NCBI RefSeq assembly: GCF_963576545.1 | Contig: NC_083648.1 | Span: 11,728,739 to 11,792,738, forward strand | DNA from: Limanda limanda | Taxonomy: Eukaryota; Chordata; Actinopteri; Pleuronectiformes; Pleuronectidae | DNA length: 64,000 nucleotides | Direction: 5' to 3' | In this document: positions 1-12,963 of the stretch, piece by piece | Position numbering within the stretch: the first letter of the stretch is position 1 | Layout: every line of letters begins with the position of its first letter | The notes under the pieces: model-generated | Databases searched by the model: none | Seen by the model: only the letters and a program-made list of their open reading frames with translations | Told to the model about the DNA's origin: nothing | Translations under genes and position numbers: made by a program

Positions 1-2579
1 TGGGCCTCAAGCAGCCTTTGCGCTGTAATAGTGTCAACTATGCCTCTTCGAAGCGCTTCAGAAATAGTTATCTTCTCCAAGGTCTCTGTGTCAAATATGG
101 CTGCAACAGGGCTCTGGTCATCATACATCTCCGGGGGTGAGACAGTAATAGAGATACTGTTGAAGCGTTTACGGACGGTTGGAGAGGATGGTGCGGCCTG
201 GGTGGGGCTGCTGCAGGAGAACATATCATCAGCATTGCTGGATGAAATAGTCATGTCAGAGCTACTAGTGTTGCTGATAATTTGGTCAGCAAACTGGGTC
301 AAGGTAAGCGTTCCATCTCGATACTGATCCACAGTTTTCTGGCCAATGATCCCACGCTCCAAACAGTCCTTGATGTCGTACTGGGTTCCGGTTTTCCTAT
401 CCACTATCACCAATCGTGACGAGCCATCTGACCCCTGGATAGTTATTTCCTCCCACTCACATTCCTGCTCGGACAGGTCCAGGAAGGTGTCATAGTCAAT
501 GAGCTCACGGTGATAGGCCTCCCTCACTGACATCTCCAGGCCTGTGTCTGGGTCAACGATCACAACCCGCCTCTTGCGGAGGACGTTGGTACGGCTTTCC
601 TGCGTCTTCTGCGGCTTCCTCTTGTCTTTGAGTGGCAGGAGGTTTAGGCCTGTTTTGGGATCGGTGATGCACCTTTCTTTCAACTGAAGATATGTAAGGT
701 TTTCCTTGGTATTAGGGTCAAAGAACCCTTTTGTGTCATCTCCTTCATAAGTAAGGATCTCATTCATCTCCTCATCAAAATACCCCCTTTTATAGGCAAC
801 ACTAACATCAATGCGATGGCTCTCCTTTGGGTCAATAATCCCACCGCTAGCTATTTGAGCTTCAAGGAGACGGATTCCATGACCTTTCTCAATAAGATCT
901 TTCTCAATAGCCTGGAAGAGGGAGATTATCTTTCCTGTATTTGGGTCTTTGTATCCAGTAACTGCTTTCTCTGCAGACAAAAGCTTATTCTTAAACTCTT
1001 TCCCTATCAGAGCTCTCTTTGTAGCTTCCTCCACTGTCATAAAGACATTGTTGACTGGATCAACAATAAACCCAGAAGCAGCTTGTGCCTCAAGAAGCTC
1101 CAGGGTGGTTCCCCTCATGAGCAGACCTTCCTTCATAGCTTGATAAAGAGGCATGATTCGCTCATTGGCCTCATCATAGATACCTGCAATACAGGTAGAG
1201 CCATGCAGATAGGACTTCAGCTTGTCTTCAATATCTTTGCTGGTCAGGCTGCCCTGGTTGATCTTCGCCAAGTCAGTTTCATCCAGAAGCTCAGATTGGA
1301 TTAGCTCTGTAATAGTAACTTCACCACGGAGACCCTTTACTGTCATGCACTTTTCTGGACCACGGAGCAGAAGCAAGCCGTTAACAGGTTCGATTGTACA
1401 TTTCTTCCTGAGGTCATTATAACTGATCTTCTCTCCCGTCGCAGGGTCCAGGTAGCATTTAGGTTTTTTGTTCAAAGCCCTATAGAGATCTTCATCGATA
1501 AGATTGCGATCCAAGGCCAAATCTTTTGGAAGGAATACACTCAGAACAGGATCCAATATGCCTCCCACAGACTCCTGTGCCTGCAACAAGCGGATGGCTG
1601 TGTCTTTGTCTATGCGGCCTTGTTTGCAAGCCTGACCCACAGATAACACTTTGCCACTGTATGGATCTTTAAAGCCTGTGCTTGCAGCTTCAGCTGTCAC
1701 CAGGATGTCTCTGTCTTCTGTGTCTACAATTCCTCTGGAACAGGCTGCATCCACAGGCATCTTTTCATTAAATGCAGGGTCCATTATGTGGCCTGTTGCT
1801 GCTTGAGCTTCTAGAAGCATGAGAGCACTCTCTGCGCTGAGGAGGTTTTTGTTTTTGGCTGCAGTGAATGGCATTTTTCCTTGAGCACCTGTTGTCATGC
1901 CAGCAATAACGCCTGAACCCTTTAGATTAAGCTGGATGTCCAAAGCTACTTCATCCACTGTCTTCTTTCCCTTTAAGAGCTGGTCTAGAGTGGCTTTGCT
2001 GATTATACCACAGTCGCAAAGTTGGTGGGCAGTGACTTTTCTACGCACCCCATCAAAAATCAGCTTGGATGGATCAATTGTTGGGACTTTCTCATCTGTC
2101 TGGGTGTGCTGGCTCAGAATGCTAGGTCTCTGCTGCAGCCTCTTTATCTCTTTCTCCAGGGCCTGTCTTTGGAGAGCCAGCTCTGACAACTCCTTTTCAG
2201 ACATCATCAGCTTGCTCTTGTACTTCTCCTCAATAATCTTCAGCTCCCTCATGAGCCTCTCAATCTCATTTCTCAGGGATAGCCTCTCACGATCCGCCTT
2301 GTCTCTGTCTGATTCGCACTGCCTGATCTGCCCTTCTCTCAATTCGAACTGGCTCTTCATACTGTTAAAATCTTTGAGGAGAGAATTCTTCTCATCCTGC
2401 ACACGCTGTTTGCTACGGACCTCCGTCTCAAGTGTGATCTTGATGCGGGTCAGCTCCTCTTCTATGCGCTGGTGACGAGTCTTGTCCTGCTCCAGCAGTT
2501 TCAGCTTGCAAAGCAAACTGTCCTTCTCCGACAGCAGCTCACTATATTGGCTCTGGGACGTATGCACCAGGATGGATGT
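1..2579 (-). CDS. dsp: dsp exon 24 (rod end and plakin-repeat tail), truncated at base 1
   Basis: The acceptor is TTTCCACAG. The first 165 codons finish the rod (LLCKLKLLEQDK). From about 2085 downwards come plakin-repeat modules with the signature LLEAQAATG: DPSKLIFDGVRRKVTAHQL, then module A, module B (KLLSAEKAVTGYKDP, IRLLEAQIASGGIIDPKESH), then a linker with LRKRRVVIVDPDTG and ECEWEEITIQGSDGS. The window ends at VDTITAQRLLEA, the start of module C. In the family this tail binds keratins, desmin and vimentin. The C-terminal Gly/Ser/Arg motif lies outside. Confidence 0.96.
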
Positions 2580-5500
2580 CTGTGGAAAGATACCAAAACA
2601 AAATGTTATGTCCGTACAAAAATACCAACATATTATTGACACATATGCAAAAAGCCACATTTTGATTCAAATTCATATGAAGTGCGCATGATTGTCCATA
2701 GAAGCATGTTGTAAGAGTTTAGCATCATATAGCATTTTCATGACATTAATTTTTGATGTCATAAACCAGATTGATGTCCTTTAGCTGTCAATACTGTTAG
2801 ACCTAATTGATATTGTACATGTGCACAGTATTAGTATTATTACAGTATTTTAAGAGGTGATTTTTATTATAGTATGAATTAAGTTCAGTGCCATGATGTG
2901 CAAAGTAATAAGGTGAACAACATGCTTTTCTATGGAAAAACATTTGCAAATAGGTGAATTTCATGCAGAAATCATGATAAATCTAAATGCAGCTACAACC
3001 ACTCATGCAAAGGAAGAAAAACATTAGTTGAATTATGTAGCGTTATGAGCAGATGACCCCTAAATGCAATCAAAAATACCTCAATCGATTGCTTTTGGGT
3101 TTTGTCTATTTCCGCTTTGAGCTTTTCTCTCTCCTTGGTCAGGTTGTTGATGTGAGTCTGGAGCTCCGCTGTCCTCTTGGTGCTGCTCTGAAGCTGGACA
3201 TGCAAGGTTGAGATCTGAGTGGCACTTTCTCCATCAAAAGCGTCTTTGCTGTGCTTCAGCTCATCTCTCTCCTGTCTTACTGCCCTCAGCTCCTCCTCCA
3301 ACCTTAGCCTCTCCTTTGTCAGGTTCTGCGTCAGAGTCTTCAGCTTTTCAATCTCTGTCGTGTTTTCGTTAAGCTGGCGGCTCTTCTCCTCGATGGTCTT
3401 ATAAAGGGTCTCGTTGCGCAGGTTGAGCTCATGAATCCGGGTCTGTTCCTGAAGGAGCTTCTGTTTCAGTGTCTTCAGCTCAAGTTTAACAGCTGCCAGT
3501 TCCTCCTTGGTGACTTTATGCTCCCTCAAGCTCTTTTCCAGAGCCTCCTGGAGGGCCCTTAGGTCCTGCTCATACTTTCTTCCTGAGGTGGAAGCCTCTA
3601 TCTGGACAGATTTCAGTGTGGTAATCGTGGTGGTGTGCTCTCTGCAGGTATGTGTCATCCTCTCCAGCTCAGCCTCCATTCTCTTCCTACGTGTGAACTC
3701 CTCTTGGGTGGCCTTCTTCTGTTTCTCCAACTCGTCCTCCATCCCATCCAGCGAGACCTGAAGGTCCCGGATTCGGCTCTGCAGCCTGGCAGAACTCTGC
3801 TCAGCTTTGGTCTTCTCACTGGTTTGTTTGTCCAGCTCCACTCTGGTGATGTGGATCTCTTGCTCAGACACTTTGAGCTTGTTGATTGACTCCAGATAGG
3901 AGGCATTTTTTGCCTTCAGCTCTGCCTCAGCCTGTTTCAGGTGATTGAGTTCCAACTCCAGAGCTCTTCTCTTCTTCCCCTCCTCATCCACATTAAATGT
4001 GAGCACGCTGATCTGCCTGGACTTCTCCTGGTTGCTTTTAATGGCATCTTTTAATTTGATCTCATCCTCTCCTTTCTGCTGCTTGAGAGTTCTCAGCTGC
4101 ACCTCGAGCTCACTGCGCATCCTTGTCTCCTGTGCCACTGAGGCCCTCTGCTGGCTTGACTCCTGCTCTGCTCTGCTTTTCTGCTCCTCTGTGAGAGCAA
4201 TGGACATCCTGAGTCTCCTCAGCTCCTCCTCTAAATCTCTCTTCTCTACAGTGAGTCTGTCAACTTGCAGCCTCAGCTCGGCCGAGTCTTCTTCTTTCTG
4301 CTGTGAGGCTTTCAGGATTGTGGTCTTGGTAACGTGGATCTGTGTCTCATATGTCTGCTTAAGTTGAGTAATCTCTTGGGTGCACTGTGTTCTTACCTTT
4401 GAGATATCTGATTCCGCATTACGTCGACGTGCCGCCTCTTCCTCTAGCAGTAACTTCATCCTCTCCAGTTCACGTTCTCTGTCCTTCACACTTTTCTCTA
4501 AGTCAATCTTGGTCCAGTTGAGCTCTTCCAGTTCCTTCTGTCTGCGGCGAACGGACGCCTCATACTCTTCTTGCTGGCTGGTATAGCGCTCCTCTGCCAG
4601 CCTCTTTTTCCTCTTCTCGTCCTCAAGCTGGTATTTGATGCGGGTCAGCTCGTCACTGAGATCTTGAAGCTGGCTGTTAGTGCTCTCCAGGTTGTCCTTG
4701 GTAGCATTGACTTGGATTATCGTGGTTCTCTTCACCTCCTCCATAGAAATTAGCTCATTTCTTGACTGAGTGAGCTCCAGCTTGTAGCGAGCCAAAGCAT
4801 CTTCCAGAGACTTGTTTTTCTGATCATTATCCCCGAGGTTATCCTTCAGACGCTTCAGTTCCTCCTCCAGCCACTCAATCTTGGTGTTTCTTATCTGTAG
4901 AGAGCAACAGGAAAAATCTAAGTCACCTTTTTGTCCATTTATCTTACGTTCATCATGCTTTTTTAGCATTACAATGACTAACGAAAGATCCAGTACTGAC
5001 CTTCAGCTCTTCCATGTTTTTCAGAAGCTCCCCGAGGAACTTGTGGTAGTCCCCTGAGCGGGTAAGAAGCTCTATGTAGTGGGACTGGATGTCAGACGCC
5101 TGATGGAATCAAAATTAGCAGTTGAAATGTTGAGGTGATAATAATGCTGCAGGTATATCTTTAAATGACAAATACAACTTAGGGATTAACGTTTAAAATG
5201 GCACAAGAAGACTATAAACATATAATAATTCCTTGTATGTACTATGTAATGAGTAGTATAATAAACATTTAGTTGCCACTCAGTTGTTGTAAATATGTGG
5301 TCAGTGTGACATCATGGCTCATACCTCTTGTCTGACCACAGTGGCGGGTGACTGCAGCATTGCTCTCTTGATAGGAATATTCAGCAGAGTTTCCAGGCCT
5401 GAACTGTAGGAGGCCAGCTGCAGCTCATAGTCCTGCAGACAAACATCACAACATAGACTTCACTCGTCTGTACCATTGTTGTATAGGAATATTTTTATAT

Positions 5501-8500
5501 TGAAAGAAAACAGTCCACATATTTAGTAAATGGGTAAGGGGTCTGCAAACCTTTATGGACCCAGCCCAGGTTTCTGCATTCTTGTGCACGTCCTCTATTT
5601 TCTCCTTCTTTCCTTTAATTTCAATGTGAAGTGCCTGTGTAATAAGGACACATGCATAAACAAAGGTTCAAGGTTTTTTCTTGATTTCAATTCAAACTCA
5701 TACATTTTTTGTTATATAAATGTACACTTCACACTGAATGATGTATCAAATCTACACATCTAAACCAAAGTTTACATCGATGTTAACAAGGACAGACGTG
5801 CCTTCTGTTGGTTGAGGTGCTCCATCAGGGTCTCGATGTCATTGAACTTCACCATCTGAAGCGTGTCCTGGCGTTTCCTGGCATTGTCGATCCACTGTTC
5901 CGCGGAAGTGCTGCTCTGCTGATAATGGCTCAGCTGCTTCTCCTGCTTCTCCAGGTCCCACATTCTGTGGAGGAAGGAGTGGGAGGCAGAGGAAGAGATG
6001 ATGTTGTTAACGGCCATGACAAACAGAGGATGTGGAAAAGATCATTTTGGAGGTATTTAAGAAATGCACAGACTATTGTACTTTACCTGCTATCAATCTG
6101 GGTTTGGATGCGGCGCCAGCGGTCGGACATCTGACCCACCAGGTCCGAGTATTTGGACAAATCCACGTCGCACTTGTGGAAGGACCCAGAGATTTGACCA
6201 TTCCATTGCACTGCTTTGCCCAGAGCAGACTCCATAGCTGTCAGCAGATCTCTTTTCTGCTCCAGATCACTCTTCATTTGCTATAATCAAGAAGAAAAAA
6301 ACAAGTTCGTATTTACAACAAATGAATTACGAGTGTTACTGTGATTAAAACATTTTTGCTTATTTCCTCAAACTTAAAAGCAAGAGATGTGAGTCTCGAA
6401 CCTTAAGAGTGCTCCGATAGTGTTCCAGCTCCCGCTGGTCCAGGGAGGTGGTTTCCTTCTCTGTCAGCCGGGCCTCGTGGACTTTAATGATATCCTCGGC
6501 CTGGAGAAGAGTCTGGAGCAAGGTCTGAAGGGCCGACAGTCTGTTGAAGACACATAGTCATTAATCTAAAAATAGTCTGTACGTGAAAATGCAGAAATCT
6601 GTAGACGAGGGACCAGATTGTTTGACCAATCATGTTTGAGCAGGGTTCAGTAGCCTGAAGGTAACAGTCTGTGTGGAGAGCAAGTGAGGCGAAACACATT
6701 TACTGAAATGCATCCCCGGTGAGCTTTTGAATTCATCTGCATTCCCATGCAAATAACTTTTAAAAGAGGTTGGTCAAAATGGCGTCTGTTTGTATTTTTA
6801 GTGTTGAAACATAAAACTCATGTGATGTAGGAAACTATTTGGACTGTAAACAGTGTAGGACAAAAGGATGACAGAGTCTTGTGCTGGATTTCCGCAGTCT
6901 ACGCCGGAAATCTCAAAATACTGGCCTTTCCTCCCAGAGGCTTATTTGTCGACAGGCGATGCCCTTCTAGACTGCACTGTGATTAGATTAAATGTCAACG
7001 AGATGAAAAGCGATTTCATTATGTTTGATACTGACTTAATTTTGGGAAGTATTTACTTTGACATTGTGAAATAAACTCAGCATAAATACAGTAAAATAAT
7101 GTACCTTTGAATGTAGGCTGAGTAGAGACCCTGCAGGCCTCCCAGTTTTTGGTTGATGATTTCTAATTCTGATCGGAGGAACTTGGCTTGTTCTGAATCC
7201 GCTGGTACCCCCTCCAGCTCCTTTATGATCATTTCTCTCAGGCGCAGGTACTCGTCGTGAATAGAGTCCAAATCTCCGTGCACAGACTGAAAATCAAAAT
7301 TGTATTTATAAATTAATCTGTGGTTTTGCAAATTCTGCAGCAGGATGCACCTCTCCTTTAACTCGACAGAATGATAGATGAGTGGTTGCATACCTGCATG
7401 TTCTGGATGTGCACAGAGCACTCGTGCACACTGTTCTCTCCCAGGGGAACATGGAGGTGACTGGTGAGACCGTACTCTGCCAGCTCCAGCCTGCGTCGGA
7501 TTTCTTGGAGACTGCTGAGCAGGGTGAGGCTGAGGGTGGGACTGGCCGGGGGAGGCTGGATGGTCACCTTGGGGACAGTGGTCTTGGGGATCTTGGGTGC
7601 TGGAGTCGGTTTTGGTGGCTCTGGCTTAGTCGCATCTTCCCCTTTATTGGTTGGAAAAATTTGAAGGATATGAACAAATGGTGGGAAAGTACTTTTTAGT
7701 GAAATATGAGTGATAAGTTGACGACGTTTTACACTCACTGTGCGCAGGCAGCTGGATAATCAGAGTGTCATAGTGGGTCTGGGCTTTATCAAAGTGGCCC
7801 TGGATGGTTTTCTTGTCCTCCTCCCCGAACAGCTCAGAAGATTCGCTGGTATGCACAAACTCTTGGTAGTGATTCTCCAGTCTTTTGATCATATTGCGGT
7901 ACTCGTCAGGGCGCATCTGAGACATCTGTCAAGTTCGAGGAGAGAGGTTAAAGTGATGCAAAAGACACAGAAATTCAGCAAACAAGGACACAGGGTCGTA
8001 TTTACATTTGCGACGAAAACAATAAGGAATGTTCAGGGTAGAATTTAGTGACACCTAGTGGTGAAGTTGCATTTTGCAGCTGAACACTCCCTCACCTCAT
8101 CCTCCCCTTCCATAAAATTTAAGAGAACCTGTGCTAGCCTTCATTTGTCATAAAAACCAAAAAGGTGTTTAGTTTATCCAGTCTGGGCTACTGTCAAAAA
8201 CATGGCGGCCTCCGTAGAGAGGACCAATACTGGTGTAAATATAAAGCCTTTAAATATAATGGAACCATTTTAGGGAAAGGAAACAACTATTTGTATAATT
8301 TTGAATATTATTATCTGCCAATAGATCCCTTTCAGCTTAATCTCACACCGGACCTTGACAATGTGAAACTGAGAAGTTGTTGTTATCTTACCATCGTGAC
8401 ATTGAGAGAGTTGATGTAGTTGATGTCTTTGAGGCAAAACTGCCATGAGATGAGACTCTTGATGTTGATGTAAAGCTGATTCCAGATGCCCATGATGGCC

Positions 8501-11500
8501 TCATAATACTGCTCAGTCCTATGCAACAGTAACAAGTCATTATTCACCCATCAAGATAAAGTAGATCTCAGCCTCAGACCTAAAATGGAAGCATGAACTG
8601 CGGTTCCATTTCATTTGAAATGGGTTACATGCATGGAAACCACCGAATTTACAGTTTACTATTTTGAAGTCATATTTATATTGAATTGAATTTTATTACT
8701 TGCATCTCTGAGGCTTGAAAATGTTAGTGTTCATTTGTCTACAGATGTATGTTTGTATATGAAATCTAATCAAAAATGATTAGATATACATGACAGTGCC
8801 AAAACTGAGGCTGTTGAAATGTGAGCGTCCACAAGCTGAATCGATAACAAACTCCAAACTAACATTTGAAAGATAAAATGAATCCCCTGTGTTTGATCTA
8901 TACGAGTTAAGGCCATATTGAAGAAAAAATAAAATCGGAGATTAGGAGAATAAAGTGGTTATTTTAAGCTATGTGTCATTTCAGAGTGGGAATATCAGAA
9001 GATCAGACTGTTGCCTGAATAAAAATAAGGAATGTGGAGCCTCTTGTCAAGTAATACGTTTGTATATGTTTGACAAATACCAAAATACTGAATCTTTCGT
9101 CCCATCAGCGCCATATTACCAAGTACCAGGACTTTGAAATGTTTGTGCACAGACTTTTATCTGGTAATTATTCTCAAAATCTCATTTCATTCACGGTGTC
9201 TTACTTGCTGGCGAGGCCGATGCTGAGGGGGTTTGGTGGAGGAATGAGCAGACACACGGACGGGATCAACATGTCCAGACCTCCAGGTCCTGTCACCAGC
9301 CACTTGCTGCGCTGAGAGTTGTCCTTCAGGATGCCCTCGTTCCCTTTCAAAATCCCTTTCTGTCGCACAAAACCCAACACACACAGAGTTCAGTTGTAGT
9401 AATTCACTTCTTACTGTATTTGTGTGTGTGTGAGTGTGTGTGAGTGTGTGTGGGTGTGTGCGACAGAGCGTGTATCCCACCTGGTCTTGTTTAAAGTCAC
9501 ATATAGCCTGGACGATGATGGGGCCGGGACTCTTGTCCTCTGGGTTGCGAGGTTTCAGCCGGACGATGGACCTGGACTTGCTGACCAGACTGTGGACCTG
9601 CCTCTTGTTTTCCATAATGCGCTCCTTCTCTTTCTGTGAACATGCAGAAATAAGACCTTGGATCATAACTGGGTCACTTTACGCAACAGTCACATACTCT
9701 ATAAGATAGATTTGTTCTGTCACAAAACCCGCAGGACAAGATGAGCAGAGGGACGTGCATATTATTTACACCCAGGTCCCACAACAGAACTATCTCCGAC
9801 ATTGATTTGCAGTAACCTGACATTATATATATATGTAGTCTGCAGTTGGTAAATCAGAATCAGAAATTCTTTATTGCCTAGCATCATTATTGACATCCGC
9901 CCCCAAAAATCCATTTGGGTCTGACTCTAGTATTCTATTAATCTGTGTTTTCTAATGATGCATCCCCAGATGTTTGTGTGTATCAACCATCTCTATTTCC
10001 AGGACTGAACAGAGTGTGACAGTACCTCCAGGGTTTTCAGGAGTTCCGTGAGGCTGTCCAATGGTGTGTTCTTATCGCAGCCGAACTTGCTGCGGATCGT
10101 CTCGTTCTCCTTCTGGAGCTTCTTATAGGTGTCGTTGGCCTCCTTGAAAAACTGAAGACGGCAGCGAGAAGCTTTGATCAGCGCTCAAATAACAAACCAA
10201 GGCCAGACTCATGAGCTGGAGCAGTGATGATTTACTTACTTGGCTGTAGGCGGCATTCTCCTTCAAATGAAAATGGATGCACTTGGTGATCTGAAGCAGC
10301 CAGCTCCACTGAGTCTGTAAGGTGTCCATGTAGGCCTGCGGGCACAAATAGTTTAATCAGTAAAACCACAAAATAATTTTCTGTTTACAATTGAAAAACA
10401 CCCAAAAGACAAAAAAAAAAAACTTACTTCAATCTTGTCTGCGGCTGGATGGTTGTTGCTCAGGAGTCCATCTGATTTCACCTTCAGCTTGTTCAGCTCC
10501 TTCTCCTTCACCTCCAGGTCCCTCATCAGCCTCTGTCAGGGAAAAAAGTAAAAGTAAGGATCCCAAAAGGCCAAAATGTGGACTCTGTCACCAAGTTAAT
10601 GAAGATGAATGATAAACACGCTAAAGTTAAACGTGTAATCAGACCCATGGGCCGAAGGATAGGAATCCAACCAGGGGTAAGAAACAGCTACTGGTCCTTA
10701 CCGAGTAGCTCTCTTGCTTCTTGGGGATGTACTGGTCGATGTTTTTGTCCCCCCAGTCAAACATGAGCTCCTCCTCTTCTCTCTCGTTCACCCACATGAT
10801 GGCTCGGGAGATATCCTCGATGATGCTCTGAAGCTCCCGCAGCTGACTCAAGCGGCCGTGGGACATTTTCTGATAAGAGCAAAGGGTAAAATGTATGAAT
10901 ATGACAAAAATGTAACATAAATCAGCTCATTTTTAAAAAGAGTTTGCTTCTACCTGCAAGCTTTCCCATTCTTGTTCCAGGACGGAGAGGTTGTACTTGT
11001 CGCCCCTCTGAAAAACAGATTTGAGTTGTTGCTCATTATTATTTACTTAAATATTGAATTTAATCAAAAAAATTTAACATTTTCCAGTCAAACAAATTAT
11101 TTGCAGTACCACAATAGCAAGTAGCTTAAAATGGGCCAGGGAACGACCACTTACCAGTTCATCTCTGGCTCTGTCTACTTCCTGACTCCTTTGGATGGAG
11201 TTGTGAATTTTGGTGTGATTTTGGATTTGCTTCTCGATGGTGGCAGAGTCGTCCCCCCACGGTGCCGTCTCAATCAATCGCTATAAGATGCAGAGTCACA
11301 GTTCATTAGCTTTTGAAATGAAATAACTTCTACTGCACACAATTAATATAACCTGAAATCAGCCTCGAATGCAGGGGAATAACACATTTCATGAAACATT
11401 ACTGTCAAAAGCTTCATGAAGAGATATAAAGTTTTATATATAATCTGCATTTTAAGGAATAAGGTTGGTACTATTAAATCCTTCCTATCATGTCGTGACA

Positions 11501-12930
11501 CCTGGTCTTAATCACACTTGTCCCAGCCTGAGATGAGATTTAAAAACAGATTAAATATGTTTCTTTCAGTTTCTTTAAGAAAATAAAACACAGCCACAGC
11601 CAGAAACCGTAGATTTTAGCAATTGTTACTCATACATGAGGGAATGGTTCATTTCTATTTGGGCGGGACTACAGAGATGTTTATAGAGCTTGTCAGAATT
11701 TAGCCACACAGGAGATACTTGTTAGTGTATAAGTTATTTATTTTGGTCTTTTAACCAATTGGAGTTTGCAATCACGCCAGCATGATGAAATCCTGAGATG
11801 TGTCTTGTGTGTTTTTTAGTCCAATAGGTTGTTTTACTATGTCTAAGTGAAAAAATTATTATCTAGTCACGGAGGCAAAAAGATACCAAACCTTGGCATA
11901 GACACGATTTTTTTAAAGTGGTTATGTGGACAATTTCAAATGCATTCGAAACCTCAACCAAAATAGTTTACAACTTTGAAGGGAAAAAAGTATATTCCTT
12001 GCTGTTAATTCCTTTATTTTTTTGGTTTGTTCCACTTTTGTCCACTGGGTGTCAGCATATAATCATTAAATCCCTTGTGGGGCAGGAAACTATTCCAACT
12101 ATTCCGTCATCTAAGCTTTGATAAGAGCTCAGCCAGCAAACCGACTTCAGCCGGTCCCTGCTCTATACTCTGTTTTTTTTCTCTCTCTCTTCAGGTCTTT
12201 TGTTCTCTCGCCGCTCCCTTTTCCTTCACGGTTACTAAGCAGACGCTGCACACAACATGGCCGTTAAGAGCCTGGCTGAGAGTGAAGCACTAAAAGTCCA
12301 ATGGTGAAAGGTCAAGCAACAACAAAAAAAAAGAAAAGGCAGCAGTAAATCACCAGGTGATAACGGTTCAGTGGTTTATAGAAGGAGGAATCTGCAGTAC
12401 AAGGGCCGAGTAAAAACAACACACACATTGTAGATGTAGAATAGAACATTTTCTGATGGGCGGTGGAGCAACAAAATTTCACAAAGGAGAAAATATGAGA
12501 GAAATGTTCTTATATCTGAAGACGGGGGGGTATGACTGTGGGTGTTTGGAGAGGTGAGGCTGGGAGTGGTGACAGAATGACAGGGTGTGTTTCTGGATGG
12601 GGTGGCAGGGCTGTGGAGGCACAAGGGCGTGTTCCCGTGAGCACATCACAGATCAACTGCCCCGTCCCACAACAACCGACCGAGGAGAGTGTCAGATTTC
12701 ACGCTCCTTCCTCTACGTCTACGGCCACGGCCTCTCATTCTGCTGCCCTCTTTCCTCCTCTCTCACTCTATCTGTCTCTTTCTCCAATGGCCGAGCTCTT
12801 TCATCCTCTTTGTTTCAGTCGTCCCCTCTCGGCCTCTTTCACTCGCTCACGGATCAGGTTTAGGCGGAGTGACCAGATGGTTTCAGTTACAGGAGGGCAG
12901 ACGGAGGAGTAGAGTGAATGCACCCCCACC

Positions 12931-12963
<33 letters not shown>

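Noticed and set aside
9187..9666. Single 159-codon minus-strand frame as its own gene
   Set aside because: It runs from dsp exon 11 through a TG-rich intron, then crosses exon 12 out of its coding frame; the real product needs the splice 9481 to 9359.
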